Under the pieces are notes generated by a model. That model made no database searches and was not told where the DNA came from. It saw nothing but the letters and a program-made list of their open reading frames with translations. A DNA stretch of 18,907 nucleotides from Euryarchaeota archaeon UBA19. Its GTDB lineage: Archaea; Thermoplasmatota; Poseidoniia; Poseidoniales; Thalassarchaeaceae. The stretch covers positions 64,252 through 83,158 of the forward strand of contig DAPQ01000032.1 in assembly GCA_002502175.1 (NCBI GenBank), given 5' to 3'. Numbering within the stretch: the stretch's first letter is position 1; the number at the start of each line of letters is the position of its first letter. Both the position numbers and the translations under genes were made by a program. Below, one piece after another: positions 1 to 6,738 of this stretch.

Positions 1-143
1 AGTAAGGTGGTTTTGCCTGCTCCGTTATGGCCAACCACACCTATTCTATCGCCTTCGTCAATTCTCAGATTTACACTATCGAGAACTTTCACAGGTCCGA
101 AAGCGCGATGCACATCTTCGATGCGGATTAGCTCTCGCGCCAT
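1..143 (-). CDS. ABC-type ATPase, N-terminal fragment (ABC-F-like)
   Basis: Only the first 47 codons lie in the window; the gene continues past base 1. The start codon is the ATG at 143-141 on the minus strand. The translation holds the opening of an ABC ATP-binding domain: a strand and FG loop (residues about 5-20), then a Walker A motif read as [10 protein letters not shown] near residues 38-47. The run GDRIGVVG just before Walker A resembles ABC-F proteins (ribosome-associated, without membrane domains), but an ABC exporter ATPase cannot be excluded from so short a piece. It lies 37 bp downstream of metK on the same strand, so the two may be co-transcribed. The ABC assignment is firm; the subfamily is an inference. 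Confidence 0.8.
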   Translation of the reverse strand, partial: MARELIRIEDVHRAFGPVKVLDSVNLRIDEGDRIGVVGHNGAGKTTL

Positions 144-180
144 GCTTTCGCGGCTTGCCCTGACTTGATGTGTGCATCGG

Positions 181-1419
181 TCAAGAGTTGAGTGCATCTA
201 GACGTGATTGATCCAATCTTTCCCACTCAAAGTGACCCTCACTAGTCGGTGGGCGTCCGAAGTGTCCGCCAGCTGAAGTTGCTGAGTATAACGGGCGGTG
301 TAACTTCAGGTCACGGGAGATTGCAGCGGGCCTGAAATCGAATACTCGAGATACTCTCTCGGTTAGTTCCTCTTCACTAATTGTGCCTGTTCCGAATGTC
401 TCAACTCGTAGGCTTACAGGAGCTGCTACTCCGATAACATAGGCAACCTGAATTTCGCAACGAGTTGCTAAACCTGCAGCCACAACATGCTTTGCCGCCC
501 ATCTAGTGTAGTAAGTTGCTGAACGGTCGACCTTTGTTGGGTCCTTACCAGAAAAGGCACCTCCTCCGTGTCGCGCCATTCCTCCATAGGTATCTACGAC
601 GATTTTTCGGCCTGTGATTCCTGCATCTGCATATGGGCCTCCTGGATCTGCGAATCGGCCTGTTCCATTGACATGGAGAATGTAACCTTCTTTCAGCCAA
701 TAATCGGGAATTGCGTGTTCAACAACTTCGCTCTTGATTACTTCTCGAATGTAGGCTTGCTCGGCTTCAATATCACCATCAAAGCGGTCTTTCAGAGCAT
801 CATCATGCTGAACCGCGACTACCACTGTGTGTACTCTCAGTGGATTTCCATCTTCGTCATACTCCACTGTTACCTGACTCTTGCCGTCTGGACGAATCCA
901 ATCGATTTCGCCGCTGGCAACAATCATGTCTAGGCGGCGGCAAATACGCTGAGAAAGTGCGGAAGGTAGTGGGAAGTATCTGCCGCTAAGTTCCTCTTCA
1001 GCCTCAGTCTCTGTACAGGCATATCCAAACATCATTCCTTGGTCGCCTGCGCCGACATCATCCAACGAATTTCCATCAACTCCTTGAGCGATATTTTCAG
1101 ATTGTGTTGTAATATTGACATGCACCTTGCATAGTTCCTTACTACTGGCATCCATGCCAATTGCATGATTGTCATAGCCGATGCGTACAGCGGTTTCACG
1201 GGCTATGAGTTCGTATTTTGGGGCTTCTCCGTCAAGGGTTACTTCGCCTGCTAGTACTATCAGTGCGTGATCGCGCTTTCCTTTGACTAGAGTTTCAACT
1301 GCAACACGAGCTTTCGGGTCGACTTGCAAGCATGCATCAACGATTGCATCGGATATCGCATCACACAATTTGTCGGGGTGACCGGCGGAAACCGATTCCG
1401 ACGTGAACAATGCAACCAT
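181..1419 (-). CDS. metK: S-adenosylmethionine synthetase, bacterial/eukaryotic type
   Basis: This enzyme makes AdoMet from methionine and ATP in the cytoplasm. The 412-residue protein is a full-length member of the bacterial/eukaryotic MetK family. Visible signatures are GHPDK (residues 13-17, with the ATP/methionine-site His14 and Asp16), GAGDQG (123-128), [10 protein letters not shown] (178-187) and the glycine-rich GGGAFSGKD (285-293). Most archaea instead carry the highly divergent archaeal MAT family, so a bacterial-type copy points to an old transfer into this lineage or to a lineage such as Thermoplasmatota that retains it. It is divergently transcribed from the GST-fold gene at 1552, with 132 bp between them, and is followed by the ABC ATPase gene. 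AdoMet is also the substrate of SpeD, encoded at the other end of the window. Confidence 0.97.
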   Translation of the reverse strand: MVALFTSESVSAGHPDKLCDAISDAIVDACLQVDPKARVAVETLVKGKRDHALIVLAGEVTLDGEAPKYELIARETAVRIGYDNHAIGMDASSKELCKVHVNITTQSENIAQGVDGNSLDDVGAGDQGMMFGYACTETEAEEELSGRYFPLPSALSQRICRRLDMIVASGEIDWIRPDGKSQVTVEYDEDGNPLRVHTVVVAVQHDDALKDRFDGDIEAEQAYIREVIKSEVVEHAIPDYWLKEGYILHVNGTGRFADPGGPYADAGITGRKIVVDTYGGMARHGGGAFSGKDPTKVDRSATYYTRWAAKHVVAAGLATRCEIQVAYVIGVAAPVSLRVETFGTGTISEEELTERVSRVFDFRPAAISRDLKLHRPLYSATSAGGHFGRPPTSEGHFEWERLDQSRLDALNS

Positions 1420-1437
1420 GTTTATCCGGCCATCCTT

Positions 1438-1447
1438 CCATATATGG
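1438..1447 (-). promoter_or_regulatory. Possible TATA-like element upstream of metK
   Basis: The perfect 10-bp palindrome CCATATATGG lies 18-28 bp upstream of the metK ATG. That is close to the spacing expected of an archaeal TATA box on a leaderless or nearly leaderless transcript. The only evidence is position and composition; a purine-rich GGAAGGATGG also lies between it and the start codon and could serve as a ribosome-binding site. Confidence 0.3.
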
Positions 1448-1551
1448 GTTTTCGGCGAACTGAATATCTAACAAAAAGGTGTGTAATTTGGCCGGGAAAA
1501 CGAGGTCATTATCGCCGCAGCATTGAGAAAGGAGGCCTTTTCCCAGCGCCG

Positions 1552-2310
1552 ATGACACCTACAGAGGCCGACATCGAGGCGGTTGTCGAGGCGGATGACA
1601 AAGGTACTCGGTTATATCCGGAGCAAGTTGTTGATGGATTGCCGACTATCTACTCCTTCCAATCTTGTCCATTTTGCTTCAAAATTCGAGCTCTATTGGG
1701 TAGCCGTGGCATCGCTTATGCTGATGTCGAAGTTGAGCCGATGAAGAAGGCTGAACTAAAGTGGGGAGATTGGAATCAGGTTCCCGTTTACGTAGACGTC
1801 GATGGGAACGCAATGGATGAGTCAAACGATATCCTCCACTATATCGATTCAAAGAATGGCAATCTATTCCCTCGAGCGGGACATGACCCTGAACAAGATC
1901 GTTGGATGGAGTTCAGCAACAAGGTACTCGGCAAATCTATTGTTGCTGTAATTTACCGGACTTTTGGAAGCTCATTCCGTGCATTAGAATACGTCAACGG
2001 TATCGAGAACTTTTCCAGAAAAGACAAATTCGTAAACAAGTATCTAGGCGGATTTGTAATGAAAATGGTTGGTCGTTCTCGCGCAAAAATGTTTGATTTG
2101 CCGCCAAGAGAGAATCTCAAAACCCAACTGGATACCATGAGTAGTGGATTCAAGGGAGATTTCTTTGGAGGAGAAAGCCCTAACGGAGCGGATTTTGCAA
2201 ATTATGGGATTCTTCGCTCAATGCAGGGCTTGGAAGGCTTCGATATTCTAGAGGCTCATCCCGAAGCCTTCGGTTGGTATAATCGAATGCAATTATTCTC
2301 TGGAGTCTAA
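1552..2310 (+). CDS. Glutaredoxin/GST-fold protein, mPGES-2-like
   Basis: The 252-residue protein has an N-terminal thioredoxin-like domain (about 31-100) and an all-helical GST-like C-terminal half. The first domain carries a CPFC redox motif at residues 39-42, a Val-Pro pair at 77-78 (cis-proline position) and an Glu-Ser-Asn-Asp segment at 90-93 where GST-fold proteins bind the glutathione gamma-glutamyl group. The pattern around CPFC and the KAELKWGDWNQVP stretch recalls prostaglandin E synthase 2 (mPGES-2) and related glutaredoxin-like GSTs. The natural substrate is unknown, and a general thiol-disulfide or isomerase role is as likely. The reading frame stays open well upstream, but ATG 1552 is the first start beyond the divergent metK promoter and is preceded by AAAGGAGG (1528-1535). 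The 16-nt spacing is long for a Shine-Dalgarno. Confidence 0.8.
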   Translation: MTPTEADIEAVVEADDKGTRLYPEQVVDGLPTIYSFQSCPFCFKIRALLGSRGIAYADVEVEPMKKAELKWGDWNQVPVYVDVDGNAMDESNDILHYIDSKNGNLFPRAGHDPEQDRWMEFSNKVLGKSIVAVIYRTFGSSFRALEYVNGIENFSRKDKFVNKYLGGFVMKMVGRSRAKMFDLPPRENLKTQLDTMSSGFKGDFFGGESPNGADFANYGILRSMQGLEGFDILEAHPEAFGWYNRMQLFSGV

Positions 2311-2339
2311 ATTTTCTAGACCGCAGCAGCGATAGATGA

Positions 2340-2597
2340 ATGGGTTCTGCGGTTACCATGGTCGAAGTCGAGACGGAGATGGCCTGGACAGGAGACATGG
2401 GCAAGGCTGAAGCCCTACTTTCCGCCATCGAAGGTCAGGATTTCGCCGATGTTGAACTAGTCACGGAATGTGACGGGGGACAAGCTGGACTTCGCATTCT
2501 TGTCAAAGGGGATGACCTAAGAGAAGTTAGAGAACAGGTGGATTCTTTGTTGGCTTTACTCGCTTCTGCTGAGGCAGAATACGATTCCAATAATTGA
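2340..2597 (+). CDS. Probable Pcc1-like KEOPS subunit
   Basis: This is an 85-residue acidic protein. Its layout matches the small Pcc1 fold: a strand with alternating hydrophobics (residues 7-15), a helix with a conserved small-residue region (20-29), a second strand, a third strand (LRILVKGDD, about 51-59), and a final amphipathic helix (REVREQVDSLLALLASAEA). In archaea Pcc1 is the dimerisation subunit of KEOPS, which makes the tRNA modification t6A. No catalytic motif exists to confirm this, so it is a pattern-level match. It overlaps nadC by four bases (TTGA) and starts 29 bp after the GST-fold gene. An internal ATG at residue 7 (2358) is an alternative start. Confidence 0.55.
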   Translation: MGSAVTMVEVETEMAWTGDMGKAEALLSAIEGQDFADVELVTECDGGQAGLRILVKGDDLREVREQVDSLLALLASAEAEYDSNN

Positions 2598-3556
2598 AGG
2601 TGGAGCAACTACCCCATCCTATCGTGAACAGCCTCCCTCACGACCGCTCGTGGCTTCTTGCTAATGTCGAGCCGACGGCGCTATTCCGCGATTCGATGGA
2701 TAGATGGATAAACGCAATGATCGCTGACGAACACGGCGGAGGAGAAAGTTCTGAGGAGAATATAGTCGGTGAAATTAGAGCCAAAGCAAACGGAATTATT
2801 GCGGGTACAAGTGTAGTTGATAGGCTCGTAGTACAGCATTTTCCAGATTGTAGCATAAATTGGGATGTTACTGAAGGTGAAGGTGTACAATCTGGCGAAC
2901 AGGTGCTCAAAATTTCCGGGCCTGCTGTTCAAGTTCTACGATGCGAACGAATCATGCTCAACATACTAGGTCGGATGTCTGGTATTGCAACAAACACCGC
3001 TGCTTGGGTTTCTCAGGCAGGAGATATTGGAGTTGCCTGTACTAGAAAGACGGATTGGGGTCTACTTGACAAATGGTCAGTACATGTCGGCGGTGGATTA
3101 ACTCACAGACTGTCCCGTGCTGATGCATTGATGATCAAAGAAAACGACTTGCCAGCCTTGGCGCCCGGAATCGATGAAGAAGATGTTGCAGTAGCTACTG
3201 CTGTATCGTTAATTGACATGGATTCTGACGCCGAATTTACAGTCATAGAAGTTAGAGATTCAAGCCAAGCAGTGGCCGCAGTAAAAGCATGGGATTCACT
3301 ACAGATAGAACGTAGCGGCTGTGAAAAAATAGTCTTACTGCTAGACAATATGGGCCCAAGTGGTTGTGCTGAAGTCCATCATATTCTGATGCAAGAAAAC
3401 CTACGTACATGGTGTATCTTGGAGGGCTCTGGAGGGGTTGTTCACGAAGATCTTGGACAATGGATTGAATCGGGTGTTGATCTAGTCTCAACTAGTGCTC
3501 TGAATCGAGGGGTTTCTCCACTCGACCTTTCGATGAAAGTCGTTGGTGGTGATTGA
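2594..3556 (+). CDS. nadC: Nicotinate-nucleotide pyrophosphorylase (quinolinate phosphoribosyltransferase)
   Basis: This enzyme converts quinolinate and PRPP to nicotinate mononucleotide in de novo NAD synthesis. Family landmarks are ERxxLNxLxRMSGIAT (118-132, with Arg119), the TRKT motif (150-153), GGGLTHRL (166-173, with His171-Arg172), MIKEND (180-185, with Lys182), DNM (251-253), EGSGG (277-281) and a terminal SALNRGVSPLDLS. All basic residues expected to bind quinolinate are present. The reading frame begins at TTG 2594, overlapping the upstream stop; GTG 2600 and GTG 2624 are alternatives, and the first in-frame ATG is at 2696. From TTG the protein has about 30 residues more at its N-terminus than typical NadC. 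ModD-type paralogues share the fold, but the THR and RKT motifs fit NadC. The stop codon abuts the next ATG, so the two are translationally coupled. Confidence 0.9.
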   Translation: MKVEQLPHPIVNSLPHDRSWLLANVEPTALFRDSMDRWINAMIADEHGGGESSEENIVGEIRAKANGIIAGTSVVDRLVVQHFPDCSINWDVTEGEGVQSGEQVLKISGPAVQVLRCERIMLNILGRMSGIATNTAAWVSQAGDIGVACTRKTDWGLLDKWSVHVGGGLTHRLSRADALMIKENDLPALAPGIDEEDVAVATAVSLIDMDSDAEFTVIEVRDSSQAVAAVKAWDSLQIERSGCEKIVLLLDNMGPSGCAEVHHILMQENLRTWCILEGSGGVVHEDLGQWIESGVDLVSTSALNRGVSPLDLSMKVVGGD

Positions 3557-4348
3557 ATGGGCGATATCCCAGACTCGCATCCAAGGAAGGCTTCATTACT
3601 TGCTAGAGCTAAACTCACTGAGGCGGCTGCTGAGGGTTTACTCGCCGAATCTGCATTGATTGCTCATGGAAGAGGCGAGGCTTTCGATTACCTTCTGGGA
3701 GAGAAAACTAGTGAGTCCGCCTCATTGGCAATTCGTGAAACGGCGGCACGTCTTCTCAAAGCCGAGAGAGCGGTCATTTCACTAAATGGCAACACCACTG
3801 TATTGGCGGGAGAACAAGCAATTCGCGCAGCCGCAATCATTGGATGTCCCGTTGAAGTCAACATCTACTATCGAACTCCAGAAAGGATGGAGAAATTGAT
3901 TTCCACACTTGAAAACCTCCGCCATAAGGTCGCTAATCAAGACCCCCCTGTTGGCAGGGATGCTTCTCAGTGGCCCGAAATTGTAAACTCCGTTGATATT
4001 CTTGGAGGGGATGCTGATGGTCGAATTGAGGGGCTCGAAGGACCGAGGGCTATCTGTAGTTCTCGTGGCATCGAGGCAGCTGATGCTGTGCTCGTGCCTT
4101 TGGAAGATGGTGATCGATGCGAGGCTTTGGTGGCACTAGGAAAAGAAGTATTGGTGATTGATCTAAATCCGCTTTCAAGAACTGCTAGAATGGCTCATGT
4201 TACAATTGTCGATGAGGTAAGTCGGGCCATGACAGAACTCTGTTCTGCCTTAGTTGAGGAGCCTGAAATCTCACAGTGGGATAATGGCCAAGCCCTGCGA
4301 GATGCGCTCGCAATAATGGCTCAAGCATCAAATCAAATACCAAGTTAA
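3557..4348 (+). CDS. 4-phosphopantoate--beta-alanine ligase (archaeal phosphopantothenate synthetase)
   Basis: This is the archaea-specific enzyme that joins 4-phosphopantoate and beta-alanine using ATP, giving 4'-phosphopantothenate for CoA synthesis; together with pantoate kinase it replaces bacterial PanC/PanK. The 263-residue protein is full length. It shows HPRKASLLAR (8-17), the family hallmark AHGRGEAFDYLLGEKT (36-51) and the nucleotide-loop segment SLNGN (75-79) followed by a Rossmann-like core with VLVIDLNPLSRTA. It starts immediately after the nadC stop and is followed after 12 bp by the DsrE-like gene, so NAD and CoA precursor synthesis are probably co-transcribed. It is one of the best archaeal markers in the window. 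Confidence 0.95.
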   Translation: MGDIPDSHPRKASLLARAKLTEAAAEGLLAESALIAHGRGEAFDYLLGEKTSESASLAIRETAARLLKAERAVISLNGNTTVLAGEQAIRAAAIIGCPVEVNIYYRTPERMEKLISTLENLRHKVANQDPPVGRDASQWPEIVNSVDILGGDADGRIEGLEGPRAICSSRGIEAADAVLVPLEDGDRCEALVALGKEVLVIDLNPLSRTARMAHVTIVDEVSRAMTELCSALVEEPEISQWDNGQALRDALAIMAQASNQIPS

Positions 4349-4360
4349 CTTCGGGATTTC

Positions 4361-4750
4361 ATGGCTAAGAAATATTTCTTCAAATTTGTATCCGAACCAA
4401 AAAACGACTTGCTCAGGTCAATTGTTGGCTTAGCTTGCGTCGGTCAGGCCATCTCTGACGGCCATGAAGTCAGTGTATTCTTTGCCGGAGCAGGAACAAG
4501 ATTGTTGGATGAGGAGTTTATCGAAGAACTCAATCAAGAGATGGGCCCTGATTCAAAATTCATAACTCAATTGATGGAGAATATCATTGCAAACGCTGTC
4601 CTTTACTGCTCATTTGCATCAGTTAAGTCAACGCTTGGCTACAGTGAAGGAGACGGTGCTCTAATTGTCCCTGATGACCAAATCGAGTGGAGTGGGCCTC
4701 CTGGTGTTATCAAGCTGAGCGCTGACTCAGAAGTTCAGTTAGTCTACTGA
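4361..4750 (+). CDS. DsrE/DsrF-like family protein
   Basis: The 129-residue protein has the small alpha/beta DsrE/F (YchN-like) outline: strand KKYFFKFVSE, helix with RSIVGLACVGQAISDGHEV, strand SVFFAGAGTRLL, then a helical middle and a C-terminal strand. Family members include sulfur-relay subunits and proteins of unknown function. A Cys in the middle region (VLYCSF, about residue 83) could be the relay cysteine, but its alignment to DsrE Cys is not established here. It is the last gene of the nadC-CoA run, and its last 7 bp overlap the convergent dehydrogenase gene. The fold is moderately certain; the role is unknown. Confidence 0.65.
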   Translation: MAKKYFFKFVSEPKNDLLRSIVGLACVGQAISDGHEVSVFFAGAGTRLLDEEFIEELNQEMGPDSKFITQLMENIIANAVLYCSFASVKSTLGYSEGDGALIVPDDQIEWSGPPGVIKLSADSEVQLVY

Positions 4751-5928
4751 AATTCTTCCTCTAGCATTGTTTTGCATCTATCGGCAATGGCTTGACCCAC
4801 TTCGGAAGTACTAGCATCTCCACCAAGGTCGTAGGTGACGACTCCACCTTCTTCGAAATGTTGCTGAATAGCTTGTTGGAGGATGTCGGCACACTTATCC
4901 AAGTCATCGTCCTTCTTTCTGTACGCTAGAGCCTCAAACATCATCTGGACTGATTGAAGAGTGGCGATCGGATTTACTACATTCTTTCCAGTGTATTTTG
5001 GGGCAGAGCCGTGTACTGGCTCAAACATCATGTGCTTAGGACCTAGGTTTGCACTAGCAGCCATACCAAGTCCTCCCTGCAAGACACTTGCTAAGTCGGT
5101 AGCGATATCGCCAAACATGTTTGGAAGGACTACGACATCCAAATCTTCTGGATCTCTCATTAGCCACATTGTGAAGGCATCAATGTATGCTGCATGGGTT
5201 TCAATATCCGGATTCTGTTCTGAAATCTCTTTGAAAATTCCTCTGAATAATCTACATCCGCGTGTTACGTTGGACTTGTCAACGCAAGTTACTGATTGGG
5301 TTACTCCCATTTTTCTATGGCGATGTCGAGCTAAATCAAATGCGAAGTTGATGACTCTCTCGCTTCCTTTGCGGGATATTGGTCTTGGATCCCATTCTAC
5401 TTCTCCCTCAAGTCCAGGGAACTCTTCGATTACAATTGGCTCGTCCTTCTCCCCCTTAGCCTTCTGTTCCATTCTACGTAGAAGAGAGTGGTAGAGGCCT
5501 TCGGTATTCTCTCGAATCATAACCATGTCAACCATATCTGGTTGCCAGACCTGTTGGTGTACTCCGTGTACCTTGTGTTTTACACCAGGGTAGAGTTTGA
5601 TTGGACGGACATTAGCGTATAGTTTGAGTCCGCTCCTAAGTCCAAGAATAACTTGGCCGCCCGCCATATCGCCATTTGGAAGTCTGGCGTCTGGCCAGCC
5701 GATTGCGCCGAGAAGGATTGCGTCTGAATTATCTCGGCAGTGTTCGAAGGACCCTTCTGGCCACTCCTCACCAGTTTCCAGATAATATTGACCTCCGCAT
5801 GGAATTTCGGTGATTTCAAATGAAACCGGGCTATGTTGCTGGAAGGCTTCGATTACCCTTAGCGCCTCGGCGATGACTTCTGGTCCGGTTCCGTCGCCGG
5901 CCAACACGGTTAGGCGGTAGGCTGTCAT
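4744..5928 (-). CDS. Isocitrate/isopropylmalate dehydrogenase family protein
   Basis: This is a full-length (394 aa) NAD(P)-dependent beta-hydroxyacid oxidative decarboxylase. It has the opening GDGTGPEV (11-18), LRSGLKLYANVRPIK (97-111) with the substrate-carboxylate arginines, IRENTEG (138-144), a catalytic-lysine motif VDKSNV (216-221), Mg-binding aspartates around DAFTMW (250-255) and NMFGDIATD (270-278), and the cofactor loop EPVHGSAPKYTGKNVVNPIA (303-322). The LRxxLxxYANxRP form and the overall length favour 3-isopropylmalate dehydrogenase (LeuB-like), but isocitrate, homoisocitrate or tartrate activity cannot be separated by eye. No other leucine or TCA gene adjoins it. It is divergent from the coiled-coil gene at 6051 (122-bp gap) and overlaps the DsrE-like gene tail to tail. 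Confidence 0.88.
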   Translation of the reverse strand: MTAYRLTVLAGDGTGPEVIAEALRVIEAFQQHSPVSFEITEIPCGGQYYLETGEEWPEGSFEHCRDNSDAILLGAIGWPDARLPNGDMAGGQVILGLRSGLKLYANVRPIKLYPGVKHKVHGVHQQVWQPDMVDMVMIRENTEGLYHSLLRRMEQKAKGEKDEPIVIEEFPGLEGEVEWDPRPISRKGSERVINFAFDLARHRHRKMGVTQSVTCVDKSNVTRGCRLFRGIFKEISEQNPDIETHAAYIDAFTMWLMRDPEDLDVVVLPNMFGDIATDLASVLQGGLGMAASANLGPKHMMFEPVHGSAPKYTGKNVVNPIATLQSVQMMFEALAYRKKDDDLDKCADILQQAIQQHFEEGGVVTYDLGGDASTSEVGQAIADRCKTMLEEEFQ

Positions 5929-6029
5929 CTAAACGTGGCAGTTGCTCATCATTCATCAATACAACCCATCTATTCCTTCGGCCAAAGTATCCATTCGACG
6001 AGGCCTTTCAAGGCGATATTTGATAGACG

Positions 6030-6050
6030 GTCACCGCGAACATAGGTGAC
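6030..6050 (+). promoter_or_regulatory. Inverted repeat ending at the start codon of the 6051 gene
   Basis: GTCACC (6030-6035) and GGTGAC (6045-6050) are perfect 6-bp inverted arms separated by 9 nt. The right arm contains the only Shine-Dalgarno-like sequence (AGGTGA, 6044-6049), one base before the ATG. In RNA the hairpin would hide the ribosome-binding site; in DNA it could be a dimer operator. No function is demonstrated. Confidence 0.4.
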
Positions 6051-6662
6051 ATGGACCGCAGCGGAGAGGAGGGTAGTGAATCTTCTCGGATTGATGTGAA
6101 CACATTACCAGATTCATTAGTTCGTCTATGGGATACCATGCTGAGAATAGATCCAAACTGGGATTTGGCAGCATGGTTGGAAGAACGTGCTGATGATGAA
6201 TTAGAATTGGTTGAGGCTCATTTAGGTCGAGAGCGATTGAGGCTCGAACAGCGGCTTCACCGAATCGAGACTTTGGTAAAGAAGTTGAAACGGCAACGAG
6301 AAGTTGCTGGGCCTGATTTGTTGGGCGACCCTCATCAGAAAAATCTCTTCGATGTATTCGACAAATCAGTAAACACTCAAAGTTCAGAGACTATACCTGA
6401 AGAGAACGATGAACCAGTAGTTTCTGGCGGAATTATGGGAGTTGACGATGACCCGTTACTAGCAATTGTTGCAGAACATATCCTTGGAACAATTGAGGTT
6501 GCTTCCTTGGAGGATTCTAGCCCCGTGCATTTCGAGGATATTATTGACGGATTACAGCCGATGGGGATTTCGGTCGACGAAATCGATGAAGCCATCGCTT
6601 ATTTGCTACAACACCGCCAAATTATTGAAATTGAGCAGGATTTTTTCGGATTTGACCCCTAA
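6051..6662 (+). CDS. Coiled-coil protein with probable C-terminal winged helix
   Basis: I do not recognise a named family. The 203-residue protein has three parts. Residues 20-45 form a helical, tryptophan-containing segment. Residues 46-85 are a charged Glu/Arg/Leu coiled coil ending in a lysine/arginine cluster. A polar linker (about 86-135) leads to a C-terminal domain (137-203) that reads like a winged helix: helix, helix EDIIDGLQPMG, recognition helix SVDEIDEAIAYLLQHRQ, then the wing IIEIEQDFFGFDP. The last part resembles the small wHTH at the C-terminus of MCM helicases. The next gene (methyltransferase) starts 76 bp downstream, or 19 bp if its TTG is used. That spacing, and the DNA-binding look of both proteins, suggest they act together; this is inference. 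Confidence 0.75.
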   Translation: MDRSGEEGSESSRIDVNTLPDSLVRLWDTMLRIDPNWDLAAWLEERADDELELVEAHLGRERLRLEQRLHRIETLVKKLKRQREVAGPDLLGDPHQKNLFDVFDKSVNTQSSETIPEENDEPVVSGGIMGVDDDPLLAIVAEHILGTIEVASLEDSSPVHFEDIIDGLQPMGISVDEIDEAIAYLLQHRQIIEIEQDFFGFDP

Positions 6663-6738
6663 AAAACCGTCTCGAGAGAGGTTGATTACAACCGTTCCAT
6701 TCAAAGTAGAGACCCATGTGGGAGGGCGCGTCGGTGCC

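Noticed and set aside
568..933. Plus-strand open frame inside metK
   Set aside because: It lies wholly antisense to a motif-complete metK and shows no recognisable features of its own.
4961..5494. Plus-strand 177-codon open frame inside the dehydrogenase gene
   Set aside because: It is antisense to conserved active-site motifs and is a by-product of codon bias.
6466..6738. Upstream extension of the methyltransferase frame over the coiled-coil gene
   Set aside because: It would overlap a well-formed gene by about 200 bp and the added residues show no family character, so a start near 6739 is preferred.
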